From assembly GCA_022453515.1 (NCBI GenBank), contig JAJNNY010000011.1:744001-808000 (forward strand): a DNA stretch of 64,000 nt, given 5' to 3'. Each line of letters starts with the position of its first letter. Positions within the stretch are counted from its first letter, which is position 1. The notes beneath the pieces were generated by a model. It had not been told where the DNA came from and ran no database searches. It saw only the letters and a list, made by a program, of their open reading frames with translations. The translations under genes and the position numbers were made by a program. Shown here piece after piece: positions 54,746 to 64,000 of this stretch. Origin of the DNA: Astrocystis sublimbata. Lineage: Eukaryota; Ascomycota; Sordariomycetes; Xylariales; Xylariaceae.

Positions 54746-55528
54746 ATGACGCCCACCACTTCCGACACGAAGCCGCAATCCTTGACCCTCGAGGTCAAAG
54801 CCGACTGCAGAGTCAAACTCCACCTTACAGCCGGCTGCAGAGTCACCATCACAGCATCTAACCTGAGCTCCGATGTCACGACCAATGATGTGGCAGTCGC
54901 TGCTCCAGCAGACTCGAAAGGCAAAACGAAGCAGGTCAACCCAACCGCTACGCGCCCCGATCGTACGACAGACCCTACGGCAGCAGCTGCTGCTCTAGGC
55001 TGCCAGGTTACTAAAGTATGCTCGATAAATACCGCTAAGCGAGACAATTCAAACATGAGGATCGAGGCTAACATTGGGTACAAGGTGCAAAATCTGGAGG
55101 GTTACTATAAACAAGTGGCTCAGTCTGCGGGATACCAGGCGGCCTGGAAGAATCCTGATTTCGACCAAGAGATCAGGTTCACCCCGGGCTCGGAATACCT
55201 TCAATTCTGGAAAAGCAGAAGATCTGCCTGTCTCACCTACAACGATCTAAAGACGTGCGCCTGGATAGAACACGCTAGTTCGCCAAATTCGAAAAAATAT
55301 CAAGCAGCTTTAGCTCAAATTACGGCAGGGTTTAAACAACACGGAAACGACTTAATTCAGCAGTATATTAATATGAAAGGGTTTAATGTCAAGTTTGAGG
55401 AGAAGTTGGTAGAGAACAGAGCTAACTCACTCGGGGATGCTACAATTATCCCCAGATTGCGTGATTGTTCAAGAGACATACAAGGCATTGTTAACAAGTC
55501 CTGGTTAGCTGATTATATAGATTATTAA
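54746..55528 (+). CDS. Orphan protein, 260 aa
   Basis: Single exon, no recognised family, no signal peptide and no membrane segment. The N-terminal part has a short internal duplication: KADCRVKLHL is followed by TAGCRVTITA, and the DNA shows the same ctgcagagtca core twice, 30 bases apart. Residues 60-85 are a Thr/Ala/Pro-rich linker. The C-terminal half looks globular with charged helices (YYKQVAQSAGYQAAW, KYQAALAQITAGFKQHG). Base composition changes along the gene, with the last third and the 3' flank clearly AT-rich. It lies next to a decayed nuclease-like relic, so the neighbourhood may be a fast-evolving insertion. Real gene likely, function unknown. Confidence 0.55.
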   Translation: MTPTTSDTKPQSLTLEVKADCRVKLHLTAGCRVTITASNLSSDVTTNDVAVAAPADSKGKTKQVNPTATRPDRTTDPTAAAAALGCQVTKVCSINTAKRDNSNMRIEANIGYKVQNLEGYYKQVAQSAGYQAAWKNPDFDQEIRFTPGSEYLQFWKSRRSACLTYNDLKTCAWIEHASSPNSKKYQAALAQITAGFKQHGNDLIQQYINMKGFNVKFEEKLVENRANSLGDATIIPRLRDCSRDIQGIVNKSWLADYIDY

Positions 55529-55709
55529 TCTACTATTAATATATTAAACACAATCGAAAATAAGCCTTATTAATACATCTTTATATATAACAGCTCGCTT
55601 GTATAGTCTTATATATATAGGCAATAGTTAGTATTAAACTCTAGGATAAAATCGCACGACTAGAAACCTAAGAGTGTTAGTATATCGAGATCTTCCTAAT
55701 GATATAGGG
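55529..55709. other. AT-rich gap
   Basis: Strongly AT-rich (tatatataa, ttaatatatt), consistent with mutated repeat-derived DNA or a 3' flank. No gene. Confidence 0.5.
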
Positions 55710-56066
55710 AGGGAATTAAGGGCTTACTGTATTGTTGTCAGCTTGGACTTTATTTCTCCCAGGTCTTTTGGCGGGTGCTGGTTGATCTAAGCTGCTATCT
55801 GGGCGTTCTCTTGCATTTGAATCTCCTCGAGATTCTCGCTACGTCTGAATGGTTTTACTTTAAGAATAAGCAAGGGTTTGTTATCTGTGCGTCCTCGAAG
55901 GAAGCCGTCCACTCTCGCTTCGCATGTTTCCTCCCCTTGATTGTTCTTCGCAACAAACGCCTTGCGGTGAAGTGTGCAGTCCGCTTTGAGGTCCTTGTTA
56001 TGAATCGATAGAGAATTAAGGAAAAGGATCAGAGCCGTGTTCACAATCTGTTCATTCTCAATCGCT
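55710..56066 (-). pseudogene. Relic of a PD-(D/E)XK nuclease-like fungal gene
   Basis: Reading the minus strand, the frame gives ENEQIVNTALILFLNSL, CTLHRKAFV, EARVDGFLRG, LLILKVKPFRR and IQMQENAQIAA, then a TAG (55789-55787), then INQHPPKDLG in the same frame. In the fungal family I recognise here, the strands carry VDG and ILEVKPF and the helix runs IQMQEAAQMAAWI. Here the Glu of the catalytic E-X-K is Lys, and the Trp codon after QIAA is a stop. Both changes are G-to-A on the coding strand. More stops lie upstream (TAA before GCG CAA GCG) and downstream (55726-55724). Only a core fragment of about 110 residues remains, with no start and no intact catalytic set. Family assignment rests on motif memory. 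Confidence 0.55.
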
Positions 56067-56608
56067 TGCGCTTATTGCCATCTCATACTCGGAAGATGAT
56101 GAAAGGCCGGGGCTGGTACCGGACGTCCGGTGTCGCGACTGTTGGTGACAGTAGTGTCTTTTGGCCGCTCGCTGAGGTGTTCCTTGTAGTCTTACATGAA
56201 AAGTGGCATGTAAAGCTGTTTTTTTGGATGCCAAGGTCACACCAGAGGTAGATGGTTGATCAGGAAGGTGGTTGTATTGGAAGAGAATCTACTGTGTGGG
56301 CTACCTAGGTAGATAGGTAGGTGTGCCTCTAGGCTTAAGTACGTGGAAATCCAAGCTGCACTGTGCCTTCCCTCCGTACAGACGCTCCGTCTTACCAGGA
56401 GAGATAATGACTGAATCATGTGATTGGCTGGCCCTAACGGCCCTAGGGGCCAAGAGCACTGCATAAGGTTATTGATTACTTATTGGAAGTAGCTAATACA
56501 GCGCACGCTATATCATCATTAACAGCATCAACCTCACCAACCTTAACTCCCACTGCACTATCTTCGCACGCGATTTGAACTACCATCTCAGGCACCCATT
56601 AGCCCGTC
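56067..56608. other. Intergenic, orphan gene promoter
   Basis: No supported gene. Short cctaggtagataggtag repeat near 56305-56320. Confidence 0.45.
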
Positions 56609-57685
56609 ATGCCTCCGCGTATACCTATAAGACTCCATGGCCAGTCGCCTGCCGCTCAAACCCATCCAGACAGCGATGCATCCACATCATCGACACAAGC
56701 CCAATTCACCATGTCGTCCCACCATTCGCCTACTCTTTTTTTACCTTCCGCTATGCCATATGATGCATCTGTCTTGCCCACCCATGAATTCATTCTAGAG
56801 TCCATGGAGCCTCTGGCCCGGAATCGGGGACGCACGCCCTACCTTGATGACTGCGTCATGAACAAGTTGCGAATCGAGCGCAGCCATCTTGAATTCGATC
56901 CCACCATCCATGCTCCGGATCCAAACGCCCTGCTTAAGTTAATGCCCGAGGAAAGCATGACAAAGCTTGCCAGAAAGTTTCACTTTTGGAGTCACGATGG
57001 CACGATCGCCTCATCGGATTATGATGATGATCCTTTTACCCAGGCCTGCACCTTTACGGAAGTTCTTGACATATACCTCGACAGCACCCTGCCTAGCGAG
57101 GATATAACTTCTCCCGTGCTCTTGGACGACTTCATCTGGGAGGTGGGAGAGTTTCCACCGGACCAATCGCGAATAATCAATTACTCCAATTACGAGAAAA
57201 ACTGTCATTGGAATGTCGACTTTGCTCTTTGGGTCCGCGACTGCTCTCGCCCGCATATACAGTATGCGTTGAGTCAATCGGATTCTCTCGAGGACGGCAA
57301 AGTAACATTGGGTGAGGTGTGGACCTTACTCACGGTGACTGGCTGCTTCTTCGACCGTCCAGAATATGCGAGATTCGATTTCATCCCCGTAAGCCAAGTC
57401 TTTCTATCTTTCCGCTCCTGACACAGTCCGGTCGAACGCTAACAATGCAACTTACAGGTCACCATTGTCTCCGTTTCGGGCATGAAGGCCCGCATCGTAC
57501 AGGGCTACGCCGATGCCAAGACACGCAGAATCACGCTTCGTACAATACCGGTTATTGATTTTGGACCAGGCCATGAGCGCGAGAGAACTTATTGGACTAA
57601 ATTCCAAACGTTACTTAGATGGCTTCTCGCAGAACCACTTGGCACATTTACGAAGGGCTCGGATACGGATGTTGTGGGAGTATAA
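56609..57685 (+). CDS. Orphan protein, 335 aa
   Basis: Exons 56609-57388 and 57458-57685; the 69-nt phase-0 intron has a GTAAGC donor and a TTACAG acceptor. No family recognised. The first 35 residues are Ser/Thr/Pro-rich, and an alternative start MSSHHSPTLF lies inside. The body alternates hydrophobic and acidic stretches (SHDGTIASSDYDDDPFTQAC, LDDFIWEVGEFPPDQSR) with several Trp, suggesting a soluble globular protein. The spliced C-terminus ends RWLLAEPLGTFTKGSDTD. No signal peptide or membrane segment. Clean frame and splice sites support a real gene. Confidence 0.6.
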
Positions 57686-58071
57686 TACACAGTCTAGAAG
57701 GCTTCCTTGCCAATGCTTCCCCATTGATATGCACTACCACATGGCTTAATCGTTTATGGTGACTTGAGAAGGATTCAAAAAAGGAGTCCAGGATAGTCCA
57801 TAGCATGCAAAAACAATCCGCTCGAGGGCCACCGCCATGGTAAATACCCCCTTTGACTTATGATCACATGACATCCCGTAAGAGATGATCGGAGGGTTGC
57901 ATGGCAAGCCAGTTTATTGTATACTAGAAACAACAATTTCTGCATGACATCACATAGTGAAATGATATCTTTAACTTGTAGCATAGCCCATGCAGCATGT
58001 AAATCGTCCTTATAACTTGCCCAGCTAACAACTTGAATAACTAAAATACTCCGCTATATAAAGATAGCGTC
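57686..58071. other. Convergent 3' intergenic region
   Basis: About 390 bases, no coding signal. Confidence 0.5.
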
Positions 58072-59480
58072 CTACATATGTGGAAGCAATTCAGTCCATT
58101 CTACCGTAATGAAAACGTCAGCTGGAAGAGATCGTAAACTGATGATTGCCTCTACTATGATAAAGAGGCGAGCGATAGCAAGGCATAGCAGTAAAAAACA
58201 TAAGAATATGTCAAGATATCCTGTTTCGCCGAAAGACGGAGCCTTATTTTGAACACTAGTTCTAGATGGAATAGATGGCGCCGTTCCCCCCTTACATGTT
58301 GGACGCAGCTCGCACTGTAGCCTTCTTCGCCTCGGGTTGATCCATACCCAAGCCAGGTTATAGCTACCTTGGTAGTCGCAGCGAACCACCATTTGCAGAA
58401 TTCCAACGATGGTCACTGAGATTGTTGCAAGGAAAATGGTAGATATTCGCCATAACAATTGCTCGGTACTAGTCGGGAAGGCAAAGTTCCAATCGAGCAG
58501 GAGCACTGTGCAGTGTATAAGAGACGGTAAGACCAATGCAGCTAAGATGATGGGGGGAAGTCGCATCATCAAGATGGAGTCATTCGGAATCCTCTGTCGC
58601 CGTGTGTTCTTGCAACTATTGGCTTCCGGGTCTAGTTCCAAGTCGTAAGTCTTGAAGCACTGTCGTCTTGCCCAGGTTCCAGTCGGGTCCTGGACAAAAT
58701 CCAGTGGCGAGCCCTTGTGTGCAGCCTTGGGCGATATTTTAGATTCAGCGAGAATCCGGGCTGTTGAATAGCGGCAATGAAGGATCGTCGGAGTCTTCAC
58801 GTCTTGCGGCTTATCCCACCAGAAATAATATGTCATTGTTGTCGATGCGATAAATGCAAGTGTTAATATCTCTAGTGGGGAGACTGGGAGACCGTTAACA
58901 GTTCGTCCTATGGACTGTATAATGATCCACCCAGTTTGTACCAATGCGAATCCTTTAGCAAACCAATCTGATTTGCTCCTATCCCTGATCTCCTCACGAG
59001 TAATCCTTGGTAATGGTATATAGTTGCGCGATACGAGGAAATGAATTTGCTGTGCGCTTATAGGAAAGCTGGGTTCATTCGGCGGTTGGAGAAGGAAACC
59101 TGGGGTAAATACTCATTAGATTGGAAGTCTGCAAACAGCCACTTTGATTTGAACCTACCGCCGCTATTAGCATAGAACCCATGTACAGATGTCCAAGTGC
59201 TGCAGTCGTCTAACTCTCTCATCTGCTTGACTGATGAGCGAGCGCTAATCCATTGGCTAGCTGCTACTAGAGTTAACAAGCTCGGCTCAAATATCGCTAT
59301 TATCCCCCAACGAATTCTTCTGAGAAGAGTTTGAGCAGCGGTATCTATATCTGCGGGAACATTGAGGTGAAGGACAGTCCAAATCGCTGTAAATATAACC
59401 ATGGCGCAACTGTAAAGAATGCCAAGCGTCCCTCGAGAGCTTGGAGGAGTTACCCAGCCAACAAGGTTGTGGTCTGACAT
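58072..59480 (-). CDS. Fungal polytopic integral membrane protein of unknown function
   Basis: Exons 59480-59159 and 59099-58072 give 449 aa; the 59-nt intron is in phase 1 (GTAGGT...CCCAG). The pattern is that of a large fungal-specific family: RGTLGILYSCAMVIFTAIWT with LHLNVP, RRIRWGIIAIFEPSLLTLVA, WTSVHGFYANSGG before the intron, then QQIHFLVSRNYI, ITREEIRDRSKSDWFAKGFA and LVQTGWIIIQSIGR, then LPVSPLEILTLAFIASTT and YYFWWDKPQDVK. Further hydrophobic helices follow, ending near TVEWTELLPHM. I chose the start MSDHNLVGWVTPP by comparison; the frame is open upstream to ATG 59705, so a longer N-terminus, perhaps with a leader, is possible. Members are common in genomes rich in HET genes; function unknown. 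Confidence 0.8.
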
Positions 59481-60528
59481 GATGGGTGAGCTTGCTTGGT
59501 AGGAGTTATAGCTAATGGTAGCCAAGTAGGTTCTTGGCTTGTGACTGAGGTTCCGCGCCAATGTTAGCGCAACAAAGAGAGCTGGATTATGTGGGCTTGA
59601 GGGAAAATCAACTCTTTTACAGAGCCTGAATATGTAGTTAGAGGTTGACTTCGTGTCGCCTGTCTCGCATACATTACCTGTGGCTATGGCCTTATATTTG
59701 ATCATTGAAGGAATGACTTACGTTGGGGGCGGTGTTTCAAAAAATCTTTAAAACTTTTGATAATGGAGGATCTCATTCCTTCCCGCCAAGCCTTCCGCTC
59801 CTCAGAGGCCTGTCCTGCTATTGTTGCAATTTAATACACATGTTAACAATGAGTCTAAGACAAGCTTTGAAATAGTTGATCTAATTACACAGCGTCGCCC
59901 CAAAGGTGAGGAATGCAATCCTTTAAGTTAGAGTTTGACCAAGAAAGTAACCAGGACCCGCAATGCATCATGCTAAGGTTGCTGCTGAGGTCTTGAGCTG
60001 ACCAATTACCGACAGGGCAATGCTCATAATGCATCTATCTAGCGTCTGCCAAAACGTCGCATCATGGCCACCCCTGACCCCTCGACCGCCGAGTATCAAT
60101 CCTTCCCCCCAGCTTGCGCTCCAACTGGTTTCACTACCGAGTACTGAGCTGCGCGCACCTGCACCACGCTGCCACGATAAGCGACCGGGTGGGAAGATGA
60201 CCATAACCGCCTCACCCGCAATAGATCAAAGTAGCACAGGAATAGCGGTAAGAACCAAACTGTATAGCATCAATTCCACAGGAAACGTGTAATTCTGCCT
60301 GATGAATATTAGATCGAAAATCTGACATGGCATGATTATGTCTTAGTCTGGTTATTTATTCTACCCTGCCATTCAATCTTTTCATGCTTGGGATCACTAT
60401 CACTTATTGGGCATGATTTATCAAGAGGTACTACTTTAGTCTTTGCGATTCTCCATAGGCTTCTCGTCATATTTAAGATCAATCCGTTGATGGGAGATCA
60501 AATTTTCCGGCCTCGGATACGCGACCCT
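59481..60528. other. Intergenic, no gene seen
   Basis: Upstream of the integral membrane protein and downstream of the sugar-porter gene. No recognisable gene or repeat. Confidence 0.5.
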
Positions 60529-62033
60529 TCACACCGTATACCATGGCCTCTCAAACAGACCATCCAACGACTCCATAGAACGGCCCGTAGTATCAGGCAT
60601 CGCGAAGAATACATAGACAAGCGAAACGCTGCAGATGCTAGCAAAGAACGCAAACGCCCCATATCGATTTGTGGCAACTAGAAGCGACGGCGTGGCGCGG
60701 GACACGGCGAAGTAGAAGGCCCAGTGCACGGCCATCAGAAACGAGACACAGAGGGAGCGAATGCGAATGGGGAACACCTCAGAAGAAACGAGGTACGGGA
60801 TGGAAAACCATCCGATAGACCACGCCACGGCGTGCAAGTAGATTGCGACGATGGCAAGCCTGCTTGCAGTCGTCGCGCTGGGGTCGGAAGAGATGCTCTC
60901 GACGCTACGGCCAGTGGTTGCTCCCAGGTAAGCACCCACGACGATCAACGTGGTGATTTGCAGGATGATCCCGGTGATGAGGGATCGGCGTCGACCGATG
61001 AAGTCGACGACGCAAATGGAGAATAGCAGCGTGGAGGCAAACTTGACGACGCCGTAGATGCCGGTCGCGAGCAACGTCGTCTCTTCGCCCTCGATGCCCA
61101 GATACCCGAAGATGGTCGGGCTGTATTGCGTGATGGCGTTGGCGCCCGACCACTGGGCTGGGAGGCGACGGAGACTACTAAGAACTTTCAGCGCTTGCGC
61201 GTTCTTCCCTCGCGAGAGGAGATAGCGGGGAGATTCCGGCGTGAAGAATGTTCCTATCCGCCAGATCACTGCAGGGATGATTTGCAGTGCCGTGGGAAGC
61301 TGCCATTGCACGTTTGTCCCGTTGTACCTCTTCGTGATGCCGTAATTGAAAAAGAAGCCAAAGAGGACGCCGAGTTGCTGACAGCCGGCATATTGAAGTG
61401 TCAATATACCTCGGATGCTGCGGGGAGCAATCTTCGATTTCCCATTGTAAGCAGTTGATCAAGCATTTAATTATTCCCAACAACAGAGTTTTGCTATAGT
61501 CACGTACCTTGGAAATGTAAATGGGCGGCAAGATTGTAGTTCCACCAATGCCAATACCCGCGATGAACCGGGCAGCATAAAGACCGTTTAAGTTGCCACC
61601 ACTAAAAGTCTGACCTAGGACGCCGGCAATATAGAAAAGGGTGAGCACTTGAAACGCAAGTGGACGGCCAAGTCGCTCTGTTAGAAACACACAGAAGAGG
61701 CATCCGAAAACTGTGCCACCTGTTGCAATAGAGACAATCCAGCCTTTTGTGTTCGCATAATCCCCAGTGCTTTGAGTATCTAAATCGAACGTCTTTTTGA
61801 AAACGGTTATGGATACAAGACTAGCGATGTTTCCTAAGAGCGCTGTCAGACTTTCCACGAGTTTTAACCTGTAATCATCTCATCATTAAGCGGGGATCAC
61901 CTTTGTCAAACCCCTTAGAAACCCCGGAAAAACTCCACAAGCAAGTATATATAATGATGTGCCAATTGAAGATCTCCCGCGGTCCGGCTCTTACAGCTTC
62001 AACGGCCGTGGCTATGAAAGAAGACTTTGCCAT
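60529..62033 (-). CDS. Sugar-porter MFS transporter lacking the central loop and part of TM7
   Basis: Exons 62033-61901, 61833-61508 and 61431-60529 give 453 aa; an upstream ATG at 62084 is possible. Sugar-porter signatures are present: SGVSKGFDKGNIASL in the first membrane region, TERLGRPLAF, GIGIGGTTILPPIYISK, APRSIRGILTLQYAGCQQ, TPESPRYLLSRGK, SPTIFGYLGI, VVDFIGRRRSL and DTTGRSMESLDGLF. Normally about 65-80 residues separate LRRLPA (after TM6) from the QQ.SG.NAI motif of TM7. Here LSSLRRLPA runs directly into QWSGANAI (about 61150), in frame. The loop and the front of TM7 are therefore missing, consistent with a length well below the usual 520-560 aa. Transport function is doubtful. Confidence 0.75.
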
Positions 62034-62501
62034 ATTGTACGACTGCAGCACGGAACTAAGAATTAGGCACCAGTTACTATGCAACCGTCAATAGCAATTC
62101 ATGAGGTGAGTTTTAATCTTGGCATTCCGTTACATTGCCGATAGAGGACGTTTAATACAAACCCTTGACAAAGTTATGGAGTTAGTCGCAGACAGGGGTT
62201 GCCGCGTGGAGCAATGATGCTTACCCCAGATTTTGGTTCCGGATCGGGGCAATTGGGGATGGATCCGGGGCGTTGCCGAAGCGGTGGATCAATGAAACCC
62301 TTGCAAGCCTCGGGCTTGGCCCGAACTAAGCCATACCTGACTCGTCTGATACTAAATCCATTCCTTGGAACTATATACCTCTAGCTCCCGCCATGCCTAA
62401 AGTAGCTTACAAGATGGGCTGGACTACTTTGGAGTGTTGAGACACCTCCGTGTCTCCCAATTACTGTCCCGTCCAACTCTTTGTTAGATGCACGCGTCGT
62501 C
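62034..62501. other. Divergent promoter region of the sugar porter and SMP-30 pseudogene
   Basis: About 470 bases shared upstream by the two divergent catabolic genes. No further feature. Confidence 0.5.
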
Positions 62502-63522
62502 ATGAGCTTCTATCCTGTCCCGCCTACAATCCAAGCCGAGGTCTACCTTCGGATACCAGATGACCTCCGCTGCGTCGACAGGGAGTCGGAGTGGCGCGGC
62601 GGTTTTACCTGGGCATTGAAGTGGATTTTCCTATAGGGCCCGGTCGCAGATACCAAGGGGAACTTCTACGCCGTGGACGTGCCTTATGGCAGGGTGTTGA
62701 AGATTCATGGGATCAAGGAGGTGACAGTTGTGGGCGAATGGGACTGCGAGCCTAATGGCTTAGCAGTCTTGCATGACGGCACGTTTGTTGTCGCTGATTA
62801 CAAGCAGGTAGGGGAATTTCTACTCGCGACTTGTGTGAAATCAATGTCTATATTCGGGGGAGTAGCCACATTGGCGCATGTCTTACTAATTGAACTGGGG
62901 CGTCAAGGGGATGCTGTCCTTAGACCCTACTGCAGGGACGGTAAAGCCGCTGTTTACCCGAAGACATCTCGAGCGGCTCAGGGGGCCCAACGATCTGATC
63001 GTCGATTCCAAAGGCAATGTCTACTTCACAGATCAAGGGCAGATGGGAATACCAGACGGGTAAAGTATACAGACTCTGTCCTGACGGAAGGCTCGATACG
63101 CTGGTGGAGAATGGGATATCGCCCAACAGCCTGGTCCTGAGTCGTGATGAGAAGTTTTTGTATGTCGCGATGACGTGTTTCAATGAGATTTGGCGGTTGC
63201 CATTACATGCATACGGGACGACAACCAAGGCAAGTGTGTTCTTTAGGCGTTTTGGAAATGCTGGGCCGGATGGTCTCGCTATTGATGAGGGCAACTTGTC
63301 CTATGTAACCCAAGTCTGGGGTCCATCTGTGTGCTTGACTCGGATGGTGTCCCTAAAGCGCGCATTGTTAGTGGCAGCGAAGGCATCAACCTTACGAATT
63401 GCTGTTTTGGGGGGCTGGAGAACAAGACACTTTACATCACAGATAGCTTAGAGGGTAACATACAGAAAGTAGAGTGGCGTTGTCGAGGAGCCAACACAGC
63501 ACCCAGGGTCAAAGGTACTTAG
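62502..63522 (+). pseudogene. SMP-30/gluconolactonase-like gene, degenerate
   Basis: The frame starts MSFYPVPPTIQAEVYLRIPD. A TAG at 62634-62636 replaces the codon expected for Glu in the FLEGP motif, and the same frame continues GPVADTKGNFYAVDVPYGRV and LKIHGIKE. A normal intron (62808-62907) leads to GPNDLIVDSKGNVYFTDQG and MGIPDG, then a TAA at 63061; the family sequence resumes in another frame as TGKVYRLCPDGRLDTL. A second shift near 63325 separates GPDGLAIDEG...YVTQVWG from VLDSDGVPKARIV and NKTLYITDSLEGNIQKVEW. One nonsense codon and two frameshifts make it a pseudogene. Intact relatives are calcium-dependent lactonases with a beta-propeller fold. The divergent sugar porter next door is also damaged, suggesting loss of a sugar-lactone use pair. 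Confidence 0.8.
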
Positions 63523-64000
63523 ATTATCTTAGTCGCAGAGGTGAAATTTTATAACTGTTGCTGTTCTAAGAGTCTGAACTTTAGGGGTGTATATGAACAA
63601 TGCGAATTGGTAAACTTCTTAAGTCACAACAAACCATGCCGAGGCATGACAGCGTAACACCTTTAACATTTTTCACAAACTAATAATACATGTTTCTATA
63701 ACCGCTCTTAGTTAAAGTTTATCATATAGGAGATAAAATAACAAGCGATATAAAATGCTTAAAGCACTGCAATCTATTTAACAAAAGCCCCGACAAACTA
63801 AACATGTTCTTCCTAAATAACAATCTTCTTCGATACTGCTACGATATCTCCACATCCCTTCGCATTCTTCTCTGCTTTGACATGAGACAAAGCTTATGCA
63901 GCGTATGGAGATAAAGCCTTCGAGAGCCGGCCGAGCTGGTCATCCGTCAAGCCCATGTAAGCCAGGCAGTCCGAGCCACACACCGTCACAGTCGGGCCAT
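63523..64000. other. AT-rich right edge, no gene seen
   Basis: Flank of the SMP-30 pseudogene, AT-rich with no supported gene inside the window. A gene could begin beyond the right edge. Confidence 0.45.

Noticed and set aside
1..64000. CRISPR arrays, tRNA or rRNA genes
   Set aside because: No regularly spaced repeats and no tRNA B-box-like or rRNA sequence was noticed by eye; CRISPR is not expected in a fungus. A tRNA scan would settle the tRNA point.

Overview
The window looks like nuclear DNA of a filamentous ascomycete (Pezizomycotina, probably Sordariomycetes). Genes are mostly multi-exon with short introns (about 50-160 nt, GTAAGT-like donors, YAG acceptors). Two genes carry HET domains, and the gene set (siroheme synthase, Rsm22, lipoyl synthase, cytochrome P450, MFS carriers, SMP-30) is typical of such fungi. 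No bacterial, organellar or viral block was seen. All exon models below were built by eye from splice signals, reading frame and family expectation.

Layout. 1-2.5 kb: unassigned sequence, then a small secreted HD-domain protein. 3.3-10.5 kb: three paralogous HMG-box genes (two on the minus strand, one on the plus strand) that share intron positions and resemble the HMG box of the mating-type protein MAT1-2-1, but with no mating-locus neighbours. 11.7-15.4 kb: a CorA-like membrane protein and a PAF-acetylhydrolase-like alpha/beta hydrolase. 15.7-22.8 kb: two HET-domain genes, the first broken by a 20-bp tandem duplication; between them lies a 402-bp inverted-repeat element carrying telomere-like repeats. 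24-31 kb: a Met8/Met1 siroheme synthase, a GA4-desaturase/AsaB-like oxidoreductase and a Zn2Cys6-type protein. 31.7-45.9 kb: an MFS transporter, mitochondrial Rsm22, a membrane-anchored thioredoxin, a SPOUT RNA methyltransferase, an FAD monooxygenase and a small membrane protein. 47.4-53.6 kb: a cytochrome P450, lipoyl synthase and a Nudix hydrolase. 54.7-59.5 kb: two orphan genes around a decayed nuclease-like relic, then a polytopic membrane protein. 60.5-63.5 kb: a sugar-porter gene with an in-frame central deletion, divergent from an SMP-30/gluconolactonase pseudogene.

Housekeeping genes (Rsm22, lipoyl synthase, siroheme synthase, Nudix, SPOUT) look intact. Damage is confined to accessory genes: the first HET gene, the sugar porter, the SMP-30 gene and the nuclease relic. 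The oxidoreductase and transporter genes are scattered, with no PKS, NRPS or terpene synthase, so they do not form a recognisable secondary-metabolite cluster. The most interesting unexplained structures are the HMG-box trio and its shared odd intron, the inverted-repeat element between the HET genes, and a perfect 26-bp palindrome upstream of the siroheme synthase gene.
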